Translations under genes and position numbers: made by a program
Source: JAAXHH01 sp965248395
Lineage (GTDB): Bacteria > JAAXHH01
DNA: 64,000 nt
Direction of reading: 5' to 3'
Assembly: GCA_965248395.1 (NCBI GenBank)
Contig: OZ252103.1
Span: 682,001-746,000 of the forward strand
Shown here: positions 8,792 through 17,325 of the stretch, piece after piece
Layout of the letters: every line of letters begins with the position of its first letter
Position numbering within the stretch: the stretch's first letter is position 1
The notes under the pieces: model-generated
The model's input: only the letters and a program-made list of their open reading frames with translations
Databases searched by the model: none
What the model was told of the DNA's origin: nothing

Positions 8792-10023
8792 GGAACCTCT
8801 GATCAAGTTTCTGGCATTGCATTTATAAATGAAGTACTATGCAATCGTTCCAAGTCCACTATTTTGCAGCGCAGTCTCACCGAACAAGCTGAAACGGGGT
8901 AGCCGTCCATGAAACAGCGTAGCTTTTCCGACATGGCCTACGATCAGAAGAAGAAAAAGACGCGCAAGGAACGCTTTCTGGGCGAGATGGACGCGGTATT
9001 GCCCTGGCCGGTCCTGCTCGCGCCAGTTCTGGAGCATTATCCGAAAGCGGGCAACGGCCGTCGTCCCATCGGGGCTTCGGTGATGCTGCGGATCTATTTC
9101 ATGCAGCAATGGTACGGTCTTAGCGACCCGGCGATGGAAGACAGCCTCTACGACGTAGAATCGATGCGCCGCTTCGCCGGCGTGGATCTGAACGGCGTGC
9201 CGGACGAGACGACGATCTGCAAGTTCCGACACTTTCTGGAGGCGCACGGCCTGACCGAAACATTGTTTCGCAATACGAAGCGCTACCTTTCCGATCGGGG
9301 GATGATGATCAGCGAAGGCACGATCGTGGACGCCACGATCATCCATGCGCCGGCGTCGACGAAGAACAAGGATCGGAAAAGGGACCCCGAGATGGCCAGC
9401 ACGAAGAAGGGCAACACCTTTCACTTCGGCATGAAGGCCCACGTGGGCAGCGATCCCAAGGGGCGGGTGCACAGTGTGGCGACCACCCCCGCCTCGGTGC
9501 ATGACTCCCAGGTGATGGAGGCTTGTCTGCATGGAAAGGAGAAGGCCATCTATGGCGACAAGGCCTATGCGGACGACAAGCGAAGGCAAAAGGCCCAGTC
9601 CGAAGGCGTTACCTGGCGGGTGCACCGCAAAGCAAAACGCGGCAGGCGCCTTACCTGCGCGGACCGGTCGTTCAACCGCAAGAGCAATCGCGTAAGGGCC
9701 AGGGTCGAACATCCCTTTGGGATCATCAAGCACCTGTGGGGCTATCGCAAGGTAAGATATCGAGGCTTGGCCAAGAACACCGCCCAGCTCTTCACCCTGT
9801 TCGCCCTGGCCAACTTCTATATGGCGCGGCGCGAACTGGTCGCCACATAGGGACCGGTGCGTCCAAACCGGACGTAACAGGGCAAAACGGCTCAAAAGGA
9901 CCGCATCCTGAGCCCCAATGCCCCGTCTAAACCCGTTAATCGGCTTCGCTTTCATCAGAAACGTCCGCTGTATCGACTCATATCATTCCACCCGATCGTA
10001 TAGTCGGGTTGATCAGAGCTTCC
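8792..10023 (+). mobile_element. Complete IS5-group insertion sequence, 1232 bp
   Basis: Terminal inverted repeats are GGAACCTCTGATCAA (8792-8806) and, reverse-complemented, GGAAGCTCTGATCAA (10009-10023), 14 of 15 identical. The flanks carry a direct repeat TTGA (8788-8791 and 10024-10027). Ends starting GGAA and a 4-bp duplication fit the IS5 group. The single transposase ORF is intact, so the element may be active. The two halves of the interrupted gene flank it exactly. Confidence 0.93.
8909..9850 (+). CDS. IS5-family transposase
   Basis: A 313-aa DDE transposase. The N-terminal region (MKQRSFSDMAYDQKKK) and RPIGASVMLRIYFMQQWYGLSD are typical of the IS5 group DUF772 domain. The catalytic residues fall in the expected blocks: the first Asp in GTIVDATIIHAP, the second in AIYGDKAYAD, and the Glu in RARVEHPFGIIK, with the YREK-like region around it. 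It is full length, with no frameshift. It cuts and pastes the element by a DDE mechanism. It starts 117 bases inside the left end. Confidence 0.95.
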   Translation: MKQRSFSDMAYDQKKKKTRKERFLGEMDAVLPWPVLLAPVLEHYPKAGNGRRPIGASVMLRIYFMQQWYGLSDPAMEDSLYDVESMRRFAGVDLNGVPDETTICKFRHFLEAHGLTETLFRNTKRYLSDRGMMISEGTIVDATIIHAPASTKNKDRKRDPEMASTKKGNTFHFGMKAHVGSDPKGRVHSVATTPASVHDSQVMEACLHGKEKAIYGDKAYADDKRRQKAQSEGVTWRVHRKAKRGRRLTCADRSFNRKSNRVRARVEHPFGIIKHLWGYRKVRYRGLAKNTAQLFTLFALANFYMARRELVAT

Positions 10024-10137
10024 TTGAGTGTGTCAGTTGCCTGGGGAGTATAGGTGTTGAAATTGAAGACCTCGCAAATAGAGTCGAAAAATGGAAAGAT
10101 GAAGGATTGGTTGTCTTTGAACGTATCCTGTGACTAT

Positions 10138-10236
10138 AACTGTCCCCCAAAGCTGGACCACATGCTAAGGTGGCTATATCGTGGGTGAGACCCCGGCATG
10201 TGGAGGACCGATGCCATGTTGAAAGGACGCATAAAG
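10138..10236 (+). mobile_element. Possible left-end remnant of an IS3-type element
   Basis: The segment starts TGTCCCCCAAAGCTGGACC, like many IS3-family ends. It later has GGAGGACCGATGCCATG, like the 5' start of an orfA. The reading frame then dies at once and the sequence runs into the 3' end of the next minus-strand gene. No transposase remains. This is a pattern match from memory only. Confidence 0.3.
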
Positions 10237-10239
10237 TAA

Positions 10240-11664
10240 CTACGCTCGGTAAGTTTTCACGGCAGCCGAGAATTGATCACAGGTTTTTCTGACACTGTCT
10301 GTAACGATGTTGAGGAGGTGAAGATATTCGCTTCGGTGCAAGTTTTCTGCTGAAAGACCGAGATTTTCTGCCGCCGATTTCACCCGGCTGCTATCGGGCG
10401 GGTGAACGACTCCTCCATGTATTCGTAAATCATAGAGGAAAGCAAGTGGAGCCAGCATCTCGCGGGTGTTGCGATATGATCCCTTGAGTTCGGACGCCAG
10501 TTCCGTATCAACCGTGTCGAGGGGTTGGCCTTCTGCTACCCTTACCAGTTTGGGTATCTCCGCGTGGTTCGGCTGGAAATCCTCAATCAGAACAGCGATA
10601 AGCGAAGTCCTTTCCAACAGCTTTCGGGAACGCAGCGATTGATTCTGATGATCTTGATGGAGATTGTCACCCCATGCTCGAATCATTTTTCGAAGCGATT
10701 TTGGCACAAGCCCGTCGATAACAAGCGTTGACAGAAGCGTGACTCGTTTCAGAAACTCATCATCATCGGTGGTCGTGGGATAAACCCACTTGTGTGGACG
10801 TCCAGCCAAACTATCTATCGAACCGCGCCATAAGGGGGTGGGGAGTTCAAGATCCATCGTATTGGCAAGGTTTTGAAATTCAGCATTCAGTGATTCAAGT
10901 TCACGGACCAGTGCATTTACTGCGTTTGGTATTGTCTGCTCTTGTATAAGCACATTTCTTGTTTCCACGCCAGGTGGATCTACCACATACTGCTTCCAGT
11001 GGGGCCACTCTTCTAAAGGAACACCTTCCGCGAAATCACCGATAGCAGTCGCAAGCAATTCGTTTCCGATTCGTCTCGTACTGCGCCACAGACTCCAATA
11101 GTCCCGGCACGACACCGAACCATCGTCAGAAACCGTAAATCCGGAAGAACCCTCGTACTTCGACAACACTTCCTGATTGAAGTAAACGCGATCCATGAAG
11201 TCACAAGAACTTCCTTTGAACTTTTTCCGCCCTTCTACGTATCGATAGTGGCTCCAACGACCAGGAGCAACAGGACCGTTTACGGTTGGCAGCGTAAACT
11301 CGTAAGGATCGAAGGGCGGTTCCTCAGTCCACGGATCGTCAACATCAATCGCAGGCGGCTTGATCTCAAACCACAGATGAAGTCGCCTTGGTAAGAACTG
11401 TGGCTTCCCAAGGTCGTGTATCACGTTTCCAACGGACTCGAGTTTATCGAAGATCTCGGTAAAACCGTCAGGAGATAGGAGCACGCTCTGCCGTTGAATA
11501 AGGTCTTCAACACCTCGATCATCTGGTTGAGGTTTGAGAGTCAAGGCTTCCAACCGGAACCAAAGACCGCTAAGGCGATCAACGAGCAGATCCTCGCTGA
11601 AATCCAATTCTGGAACGCTGAAAAGGTGTGTTGGCAGATCGTTTCTGTTGAAGACCAATGACAT
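10240..11664 (-). CDS. Uncharacterised 474-aa protein of the defence island
   Basis: No family is recognised. The protein is soluble-looking and acidic, with no signal peptide or membrane helices. Visible features are a Trp/Pro-rich N-terminal half (LHLWFEIKPPAIDVDDPW; GRWSHYRYVEGRKKF; a SHYRY/KFKGSS patch) and a helical C-terminal half (LVRELESLNAEFQNLANTM; RKLLERTSLIAVLIEDF). The ORF is long and uninterrupted, so it is likely functional. It sits on the same strand as the HicBA module and the MmeI-like enzyme, 120 bases downstream of hicA, so it may belong to that conflict cluster. I do not assign a function. Confidence 0.65.
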   Translation of the reverse strand: MSLVFNRNDLPTHLFSVPELDFSEDLLVDRLSGLWFRLEALTLKPQPDDRGVEDLIQRQSVLLSPDGFTEIFDKLESVGNVIHDLGKPQFLPRRLHLWFEIKPPAIDVDDPWTEEPPFDPYEFTLPTVNGPVAPGRWSHYRYVEGRKKFKGSSCDFMDRVYFNQEVLSKYEGSSGFTVSDDGSVSCRDYWSLWRSTRRIGNELLATAIGDFAEGVPLEEWPHWKQYVVDPPGVETRNVLIQEQTIPNAVNALVRELESLNAEFQNLANTMDLELPTPLWRGSIDSLAGRPHKWVYPTTTDDDEFLKRVTLLSTLVIDGLVPKSLRKMIRAWGDNLHQDHQNQSLRSRKLLERTSLIAVLIEDFQPNHAEIPKLVRVAEGQPLDTVDTELASELKGSYRNTREMLAPLAFLYDLRIHGGVVHPPDSSRVKSAAENLGLSAENLHRSEYLHLLNIVTDSVRKTCDQFSAAVKTYRA

Positions 11665-11783
11665 CGTAACGTCATTACGCTGTCTCAGGTTACATTGAGG
11701 AGTAGTGTTTCAGATGGGAGGGGTTCTTCGGGAGAACGAGTACTTCTTAAAACGACCTCATTGGTATTCTCAAGTATGGCCTG

Positions 11784-11978
11784 TCAGGGTCGTCGTATAT
11801 CAGGAACTGAGAGATTTCGACATATCTTGCGCGCCAGGCGGTCGGAAATCTCGGTATGACGAGGAATCGCTTCGACAGCCCCGGTAATCGAATTGCACCA
11901 CAGAGAATGCGAACGTCCTTCCCGTTTGAGTTGGCAGTTGTGTCTCCGGAGGTGCCGGAGTAAACTCCCCCGTTTCAC
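11784..11978 (-). CDS. hicA: HicA-family mRNA interferase toxin
   Basis: A 64-aa protein with the dsRBD-like HicA fold: LLRHLRRHNCQLKREGRSHSLW contains the catalytic His in the GxSH motif, and AVEAIPRHTEISDRLARKICR is the conserved C-terminal half. HicA cleaves mRNA and tmRNA in a ribosome-independent manner. Its ATG overlaps the stop of hicB by four bases (ATGA), so the antitoxin is translated first and the toxin by coupling. The antitoxin-first order is reversed from the classical hicAB layout but well known. Confidence 0.9.
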   Translation of the reverse strand: MKRGSLLRHLRRHNCQLKREGRSHSLWCNSITGAVEAIPRHTEISDRLARKICRNLSVPDIRRP

Positions 11979-12190
11979 GGAATGGTGACTCTTTCTTTAA
12001 TTGCTCCGGGGGCCGCACCTCGAAGACCTTCTTCCCGACGATCTTCCAGTACGAGGGCGATGGCCTCTGCCAAACTCTCGCGGGCTTCATCCTTGGTCGC
12101 GCCTTGGCCATTTGCTTCCGGTATTTCAGGACAAAAGGCGATGTACCATTCTTCGTCCCGTTCGATAATCGCCGTGAACTCGTTTTTCAT
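11975..12190 (-). CDS. hicB: HicB-family antitoxin
   Basis: A 71-aa protein with the partially degraded RNase H fold of HicB: FTAIIERDEEWYIAFCPEIPEANGQGATKDEARESLAEAI. It lacks the extra C-terminal ribbon-helix-helix or HTH domain of longer HicB proteins, so autorepression by this protein alone is uncertain. It should bind and neutralise the overlapping HicA. The pair lies between an unknown gene and a restriction-modification gene, a typical place for stabilising modules. Confidence 0.9.
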   Translation of the reverse strand: MKNEFTAIIERDEEWYIAFCPEIPEANGQGATKDEARESLAEAIALVLEDRREEGLRGAAPGAIKERVTIP

Positions 12191-12530
12191 CGTAGTTCGC
12201 TCCGTTGATTCGCCTGCAATGCATACAAGCGATCTGCGATTCCGTAACGGGGAAATACCTCGTTTTGATGGATAGGTAGATTCGACCGGCCCAGAAGATC
12301 CGACACATATATCAAGTACGATATACTATTCGGTCTGATTCCGCAATGTAATCAGATCATGGACCCTCGGCGCGGTCGGGGAGAGCTGATAAGGGTCTAA
12401 AGTTAGTGCGAGATGGCAAAGAGCGAGATCATCAACCTATAAATGTAATCAGGGAGTGATGTTACCCCGTTTTCGTAGACCGTTTCACGTTATCAGGTAG
12501 TTCCTATCAACCGACAAGATCCGGAAAACC
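12191..12530. other. 340-bp intergenic region upstream of hicBA
   Basis: No convincing gene. This AT-richer stretch should hold the hicBA promoter reading leftward. A weak candidate on the minus strand is TTGCGG, 17 bases, then TATCGT around 12312-12346. I see no strong inverted repeat or terminator for the MmeI-like gene, which ends at 12531. Confidence 0.3.
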
Positions 12531-15329
12531 CTATTGACCATATCTTCGACGTGTTGGTATGCGTCTAGGGACGACTTCCAGCGATGAACGCATCTTCTCA
12601 TAAAGTACAAAAAGATGTTCTACCCGCTCTCGTTCTGAGGCAATTCTCCTTGGCCGATAGAGCCGGTCCACCGCACGATCCAGAGCTTGGTGGGCCTTGC
12701 GCAGATCGGGCGGCATCAGGTCCGGATCGTACAGGTCAGCCAGGGTCGCGTCCGAGTGAACGGCGCGGGCGTCAAGCACGGCTTGGGCCAGGGGATTCAG
12801 GTTTTGTAAGTCCGCTCCTTCATCAGGCATAGGGAACGTGTTGTATACGAGGCCGATGGAGTAGCGATAGTCACTCTTGAGCCGACCACTCACGTGACGA
12901 AGCCAGGCCATGTGTATGGCAGACGTGAGTAGCGCGAAATCCACGAGGGTGGCGTGTTCAAGTACGAAAACCAGATCACTGGGGATCGTTGGCGGTTCGA
13001 GCCAACCAATAGGTACATATTCTCTTCGTTCGGAGCTGACCTTGGGAACCACCAGAAACGGCGCCTCGGGAACGACGTTGACGTGATAGAGCGTGGGCGT
13101 TTCCGCCAGTTTCCGTGTGGGCGGGCTCTTGCTCGCTTCCCGGTATTCCCTGACGGCGGTCATTCGTTCGCGTACCCGTGGCAGTCTCGCCAGCGTATTA
13201 GGTTTCGCGTCGTGGAGCGCCAGGATCCAGCGCATGCCGCCCTGCAGGTATTCACGGGCGCCCACGAAGGGTCGCATGTAAGGCTCGGCGTCGGGTTCTG
13301 AAACCAGAAACGTATCCCGTTCATCCGCTTTGAATATATAGCAACCGCCGTCGATAGGCTTGGATCCGATGATCAGTTGCCGCACCCCACTGACCGGCCT
13401 GCTCTCCTCCCGTACCGTCAGATGAGGGTCCGCCAACCCGCCTGCGTCGAAGAGATAAGGCGAAATAGCCGCATGCCGTGTTGCTTCCGGGTCACCGTTG
13501 ATGTCCGGGTAACTGAACAGCCTCTTTTCCGTTCGTGTGGCATCTCTTCGATCGAGTCCGATAATTACAACGTGTACATGAGCTTTACCGCGTACATCAG
13601 ATCCCCAGGCGAAGGTGCGGTGCGCAAAGGAGATTTCCAGTTTGCACCGTTCGAACAGAATCGGCCACAATTGCGCCACCTGCTCGCCCTGCGTGATCGA
13701 ATTGGTTGATACGAAACCGATGCGGGCATTACTCGTTTGCACGTATTCTCCCGCTTGGATAAACCACGCGGTCACATAGTCCAGCGTGCCTCCAGACTTC
13801 CCGAGTGAGGCGATCCGTCTCACCTGTTCACGCTGTTCGGCTGTCTGGAACTTCGCCCCTACGAAAGGAGGATTTCCTAATACGTACGAACATTCTTCCG
13901 GCGGTAATAATGATGCCCAGTCAATCTCCAATGCATCGCCTTGGACGATGTGGGGAGCAGTGCTCAGCGGGATGCGCGTATAGGTCCGGCCAAACTCGAG
14001 GCTTAGCCTGTTGTTCATGATATGATCCATCATCCACATTGCCGTCTCAGCTATGCGGGTGGAAAATTCACCCAACTCTATCCCGTAGAACTGATCCACA
14101 TTGACAAGCGAGATCCACTCTGCGTCCAGCATTTCCTGTTCGCTATCGCCAGTTGCAGCCCGTATCTCCCTGATTACTTCGATCTCGAGCAGACGTAGTT
14201 CCCGGTAGGCGATGATGAGGAAGTTCCCGCAGCCGCAAGCCGGGTCGAAGAACCGCAATTGCCTCAGCTTTTTCTGAAACCTTCGAAGTTCGTTGACACG
14301 CCTGCTGTCCTTGCGAGAACTGAGCCTTAAGAACTCCGCACGAAGGTCGTCCATGAATAGCGGTTCGATTACCTTGAGGATGTTCTTCTCGGTAGTGTAG
14401 TGCGCCCCCGCAGCTCTGCGTTCAACAGGATCCATGACCGATTGGAACAAAGCGCCAAAGATCGCCGGAGAGATGTTCGACCAGTCGAAGTTGCACGCCT
14501 CCAGCAGCAGGCGTCGCATGGACGCATCGAAGGCGGGTATGCGCAGCGGCCCGTCAAACAGTTCTCCGTTGACGTACGGGAACCGCGCAAGGTCTTCATC
14601 CAGAGACAGCGTACGGTCGCTCTCCGGCGTATCGAGCACCTGGAACAGTTGAGCCAGCAAGGCGCCCAGGTCGGCTCCGTCCTCGTTCGTACGAGTTTCG
14701 ATGAAGTCACTGAATATATCGCGTGTATCGAAGATGCCGGTGTCGTCGGCGAAAAGACAAAAGACGATTCTCACGAGAAAACGTTCGAGATCTTGCCCCT
14801 GGTAACCGACTATATTCAGTGCATCGTGCAATTTCCCCACCAGTTCGGCCGCCGCGATGTTGACCGGGTCCTGATCACGAAAGGTCTTGCGCTGTACGCC
14901 CATGATGAAGCCGAAAGACTCCACGTGGACGGGAAGGTCCTTAAGTTCAAAAGTAACAGATTCCTGCTCTTCGAGATCCTTAAGCTGGAATGTGTGAAAG
15001 TCGCTTACAAGGATGTATTGGGGTTTTTCGTACTCGGGCAGGGCGTCGAAATAATCACCGGCCTGCTCGTAAGCACTGTGGAGATCGCGTCCGGCGCTCT
15101 TCTGCTCGACGATTAGCATACTCGGCCAGAATAGGTCTATGAATCCCGAATTATCATTCAGCTTTTTTACATGCTCCTCGTATCGCGCAACACTTCTTCG
15201 TCGGACGCCGAATATCTGGAAGAAGTCGTTGTAGAAGGACTGCGTCTCACCCTTCTCATACGCCGCATCACGCCACTCTTCGGCAAAAGCAGCAGCACGT
15301 GTTCTAACCTCGTTCCAAGAAAGACGCAT
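12531..15329 (-). CDS. MmeI-like type IIL/IIG restriction-modification enzyme
   Basis: About 932 aa, in one chain. The N-terminal nuclease shows D(x9)ExK (GFIDLFWPSMLIVEQK, residues about 64-78). A helical linker leads to RRAAGAHYTTE at about 306. The gamma-class N6-adenine methyltransferase core has motif I FDPACGCGNF (about 362-371) and motif IV GNPPF (about 486-490). The target-recognition and C-terminal domains follow. This order is that of MmeI, which methylates one strand and cuts about 20 bases away. The ATG at 15329 is chosen over the preceding in-frame TTG. No separate specificity or methyltransferase gene is present, as expected. The recognition site cannot be read from the sequence. 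Confidence 0.88.
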   Translation of the reverse strand: MRLSWNEVRTRAAAFAEEWRDAAYEKGETQSFYNDFFQIFGVRRRSVARYEEHVKKLNDNSGFIDLFWPSMLIVEQKSAGRDLHSAYEQAGDYFDALPEYEKPQYILVSDFHTFQLKDLEEQESVTFELKDLPVHVESFGFIMGVQRKTFRDQDPVNIAAAELVGKLHDALNIVGYQGQDLERFLVRIVFCLFADDTGIFDTRDIFSDFIETRTNEDGADLGALLAQLFQVLDTPESDRTLSLDEDLARFPYVNGELFDGPLRIPAFDASMRRLLLEACNFDWSNISPAIFGALFQSVMDPVERRAAGAHYTTEKNILKVIEPLFMDDLRAEFLRLSSRKDSRRVNELRRFQKKLRQLRFFDPACGCGNFLIIAYRELRLLEIEVIREIRAATGDSEQEMLDAEWISLVNVDQFYGIELGEFSTRIAETAMWMMDHIMNNRLSLEFGRTYTRIPLSTAPHIVQGDALEIDWASLLPPEECSYVLGNPPFVGAKFQTAEQREQVRRIASLGKSGGTLDYVTAWFIQAGEYVQTSNARIGFVSTNSITQGEQVAQLWPILFERCKLEISFAHRTFAWGSDVRGKAHVHVVIIGLDRRDATRTEKRLFSYPDINGDPEATRHAAISPYLFDAGGLADPHLTVREESRPVSGVRQLIIGSKPIDGGCYIFKADERDTFLVSEPDAEPYMRPFVGAREYLQGGMRWILALHDAKPNTLARLPRVRERMTAVREYREASKSPPTRKLAETPTLYHVNVVPEAPFLVVPKVSSERREYVPIGWLEPPTIPSDLVFVLEHATLVDFALLTSAIHMAWLRHVSGRLKSDYRYSIGLVYNTFPMPDEGADLQNLNPLAQAVLDARAVHSDATLADLYDPDLMPPDLRKAHQALDRAVDRLYRPRRIASERERVEHLFVLYEKMRSSLEVVPRRIPTRRRYGQ

Positions 15330-15843
15330 CAAGATACCTCGGCGTACTATTTGAGCAGGATGACCAGATTAGTCCGTTTACCGTTAAATTCGATCGGCCC
15401 TGTCTTGACTAACGTTCAACAGATACAAATCCTTGCAACAAACATCGCAGAGCCCATCGGGAAGGTGAGTACAAATACTATGTAGCACGCTCCGTTTGCA
15501 CGTGTCGGAAAGAGGCAGCCGGAAAGTCGATTGTCAAGGAATCTTAGTTTAGGGAGGTAACATCTGTGGGAACTACAGTGGGGACTGCCACATACGGTAG
15601 GTGCCGGTCTTAACTGGAAGACCGTTCAGTCGCACAGTCGCACAGTTGCATCATTCACTGCCGACTAAGCGAGTTCATTGTCAGTGTTATTACATCTATG
15701 TTATTCCATTTTAACTCCTAAAGTGGAATAACGATTCATTAATTACGTTTTTGAGAATAAGGAATACGGTCATGGAACGCAGAAGTAGTGGTGCCAGAAA
15801 AAGCCTTTTCATGACCCAATGTCTGACGTTCATCCTATCAGAA
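15330..15843. other. 514-bp intergenic region with a strong hairpin
   Basis: No gene is supported. The part near 15330-15480 probably carries the promoter of the MmeI-like gene. A short direct repeat of GTCGCACA occurs near 15634-15650. The main feature is the hairpin at 15700-15732, listed separately. The right end leads into the 3' end of the minus-strand oxidoreductase. Confidence 0.4.
15700..15732. repeat. Long inverted repeat, possible operator or terminator
   Basis: GTTATTCCATTTTA (15700-15713) pairs with TAAAGTGGAATAAC (15719-15732) around a five-base loop, with a single T-G wobble in 14 pairs. There is no adjoining T run of terminator type. It could be a dimeric repressor site or a hairpin blocking read-through between the oxidoreductase and the restriction gene. 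Confidence 0.5.
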
Positions 15844-16926
15844 TCACCCCATCCTTAAACTGCGGTCCTCCAAAGGCAAGTCGACGCGGACATTGCCGCG
15901 GCGGTGGGATTCACGAATGGCGATACCGATTTCAAGGGCTTCGCGGCCGAATTCGCCCGGGCAGATGTCCTCGCGACCCTGTTCAATGGAACGGCAGACG
16001 CCCTCGATAGCGTCCACCATTGAACCCCTGGGATGCCAGGGTCCGGGCAGGTGCGTCTGGGTAGGCGCGCCGGTATCGGGATGGGGCGTCCACAGCTCGA
16101 ACTGGGCATGGGCGTTGCGGGAGATGATACGACCCGTTTCACCGATGAACTCCAGGGACCAGGAATAGGACTGTGTTTCGGATCGGGAGTTCAGCATGGT
16201 CCGGATCCCGTTTTCATATACTATGATCCCCGATCCGGGTATATCGGCATCGGAGAGGGCCTGTTCGTCCGTATCGATCAGGCCGATAACCCATTGGGCC
16301 GGCGCGTCGGCGAAGAGGCGAAGCAAGGCCAGGGTGTGGCTCTGAATGTTGGAAAGGCTGGAGGGGCTGTGGCAGACCATGGTCTTCAGGCGGCCGATGG
16401 CGCCCTCAGCAATCAGTCGCCGCGCGTTTGTATAGTAACTGTACCAGTTGAGATGGCAGGCCATCGTAAGGATGACGCCGTTCCTGGCGCATGCATCAAT
16501 CATGGTATCGGCATCGGCCAACGTGCGGCACATCGGTTTGGTGGCGAAAATGGCCTTGACCCCCAGTTCGGCCAAACCCACCGTTATTTCCGCGCGAGGT
16601 TCCGGGCGAGTGGTCAGACACACCACGTCGATCTGTTCTTTTTCCACCATCTCCCGGTAGTCGGTGTATGGAGCTGAAACGCCCCAACGACGTTTGAAAT
16701 CCTCCAGTTTAGCGGGATCCTCATCCGCAGCGGCAACGAGATCGATTCCCCGGGCTTCGATCATGGCAGGCGCGTGTGCCCACGGCCATGGGTAATGAGG
16801 CTGACCGATGTGTTCGTCGTCAATGGTACTGCCCATCCTGCCGCATCCCACGATGGCGCCCCGATAGGTATTCCTGGGAGTGGTGTTTCGCACGACCTGA
16901 AAGGCTTCTTCTCCGGGTTCGGGCAT
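15844..16926 (-). CDS. Gfo/Idh/MocA family NAD(P)-dependent oxidoreductase
   Basis: A 360-aa protein. The Rossmann motif GAIVGCGRMGS (about residues 24-34) binds NAD(P). The following DLVAAADEDPAKLEDF fits the dinucleotide-binding half. FATKPMCRTL is the family's EKP-like block with Thr replacing Glu, and CHLNWYSYY lies at the substrate side. Members oxidise or epimerise sugars, inositols or their derivatives; the substrate here is unknown. A decayed paralogue lies at 4542-5384 in the same orientation, so the two bracket most of the accessory genes. Confidence 0.85.
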   Translation of the reverse strand: MPEPGEEAFQVVRNTTPRNTYRGAIVGCGRMGSTIDDEHIGQPHYPWPWAHAPAMIEARGIDLVAAADEDPAKLEDFKRRWGVSAPYTDYREMVEKEQIDVVCLTTRPEPRAEITVGLAELGVKAIFATKPMCRTLADADTMIDACARNGVILTMACHLNWYSYYTNARRLIAEGAIGRLKTMVCHSPSSLSNIQSHTLALLRLFADAPAQWVIGLIDTDEQALSDADIPGSGIIVYENGIRTMLNSRSETQSYSWSLEFIGETGRIISRNAHAQFELWTPHPDTGAPTQTHLPGPWHPRGSMVDAIEGVCRSIEQGREDICPGEFGREALEIGIAIRESHRRGNVRVDLPLEDRSLRMG

Positions 16927-17107
16927 CGGGGATTCCTTCTTCTTTCGTGACGGTTATCTGTCAACGTGAGCCGGCATTGCTCGAGAAATCGTTAATCGAG
17001 GGATTTCGATTTGAGGAAGGGATAACGTCTGTATATACATTGTATACACAGCGAAATAACAGTGGGAAATCAAGTGAGGTTATTGTCTCATTCAGCAGGT
17101 GCCGATA

Positions 17108-17311
17108 TCAGCGGTTGATCTGACTGTTGTCGGAGACCCGAAGATAACCCTCTATCCGACCCAAGCGGGTATTCATGTCATGCATTTCCGTTGTTAATGT
17201 TCGTATTTCCTCTCGTAGCTCATTGGTAGATCGCCCCATGAAGGTCAGTACAGCCACTACCAGGACGCCTGCGGCTGTGATTCCCTGGATAAACAGGCCT
17301 GCGTTTTCCAT
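17108..17311 (-). CDS. Small membrane-anchored coiled-coil protein
   Basis: A 67-aa protein with one N-terminal membrane helix (FIQGITAAGVLVVAVLTFM), then a coiled coil (ELREEIRTLTTEMHDMNTRLGRIEGYL). The MNTRLGRIEG signature recurs in small proteins of unknown role in many marine bacteria. The next gene upstream on this strand (17326-17460) carries the same signature, so the pair arose by tandem duplication. Function is unknown. Confidence 0.6.
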   Translation of the reverse strand: MENAGLFIQGITAAGVLVVAVLTFMGRSTNELREEIRTLTTEMHDMNTRLGRIEGYLRVSDNSQINR

Positions 17312-17325
17312 GATTTAGAAATGCC

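Larger units (their letters stand above)
8229..10133 (+). pseudogene. Helical-domain gene split by an IS5-group insertion
   Basis: The ORF from 8229 (SELQVESEFLDQGFNLLQ, TVKAHHLLLGIYSLSFDG) matches residues 125 onward of the 3319 fusion. Just after VYVLFE the sequence enters the insertion element, which adds foreign residues and a stop at 8828. Beyond the element, from 10028, the frame continues CVSCLGSIGVEIEDLANRVEKW to a stop at 10133, again matching the fusion's C terminus (SISCLGYIGMDTNELA). Removing the element plus one copy of the TTGA duplication restores an unbroken reading frame. The protein was therefore intact until the insertion. Confidence 0.9.

Noticed and set aside
8837..9955. 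A 372-codon minus-strand ORF across the IS5 transposase
   Set aside because: It is antisense to an intact DDE transposase, has no recognisable motif, and arises from high GC in the opposite frame.
15634..15650. Short GTCGCACA direct repeat as an attachment site
   Set aside because: Only two adjacent copies exist, there is no integrase gene, and no matching copy is seen at the other end of the island.
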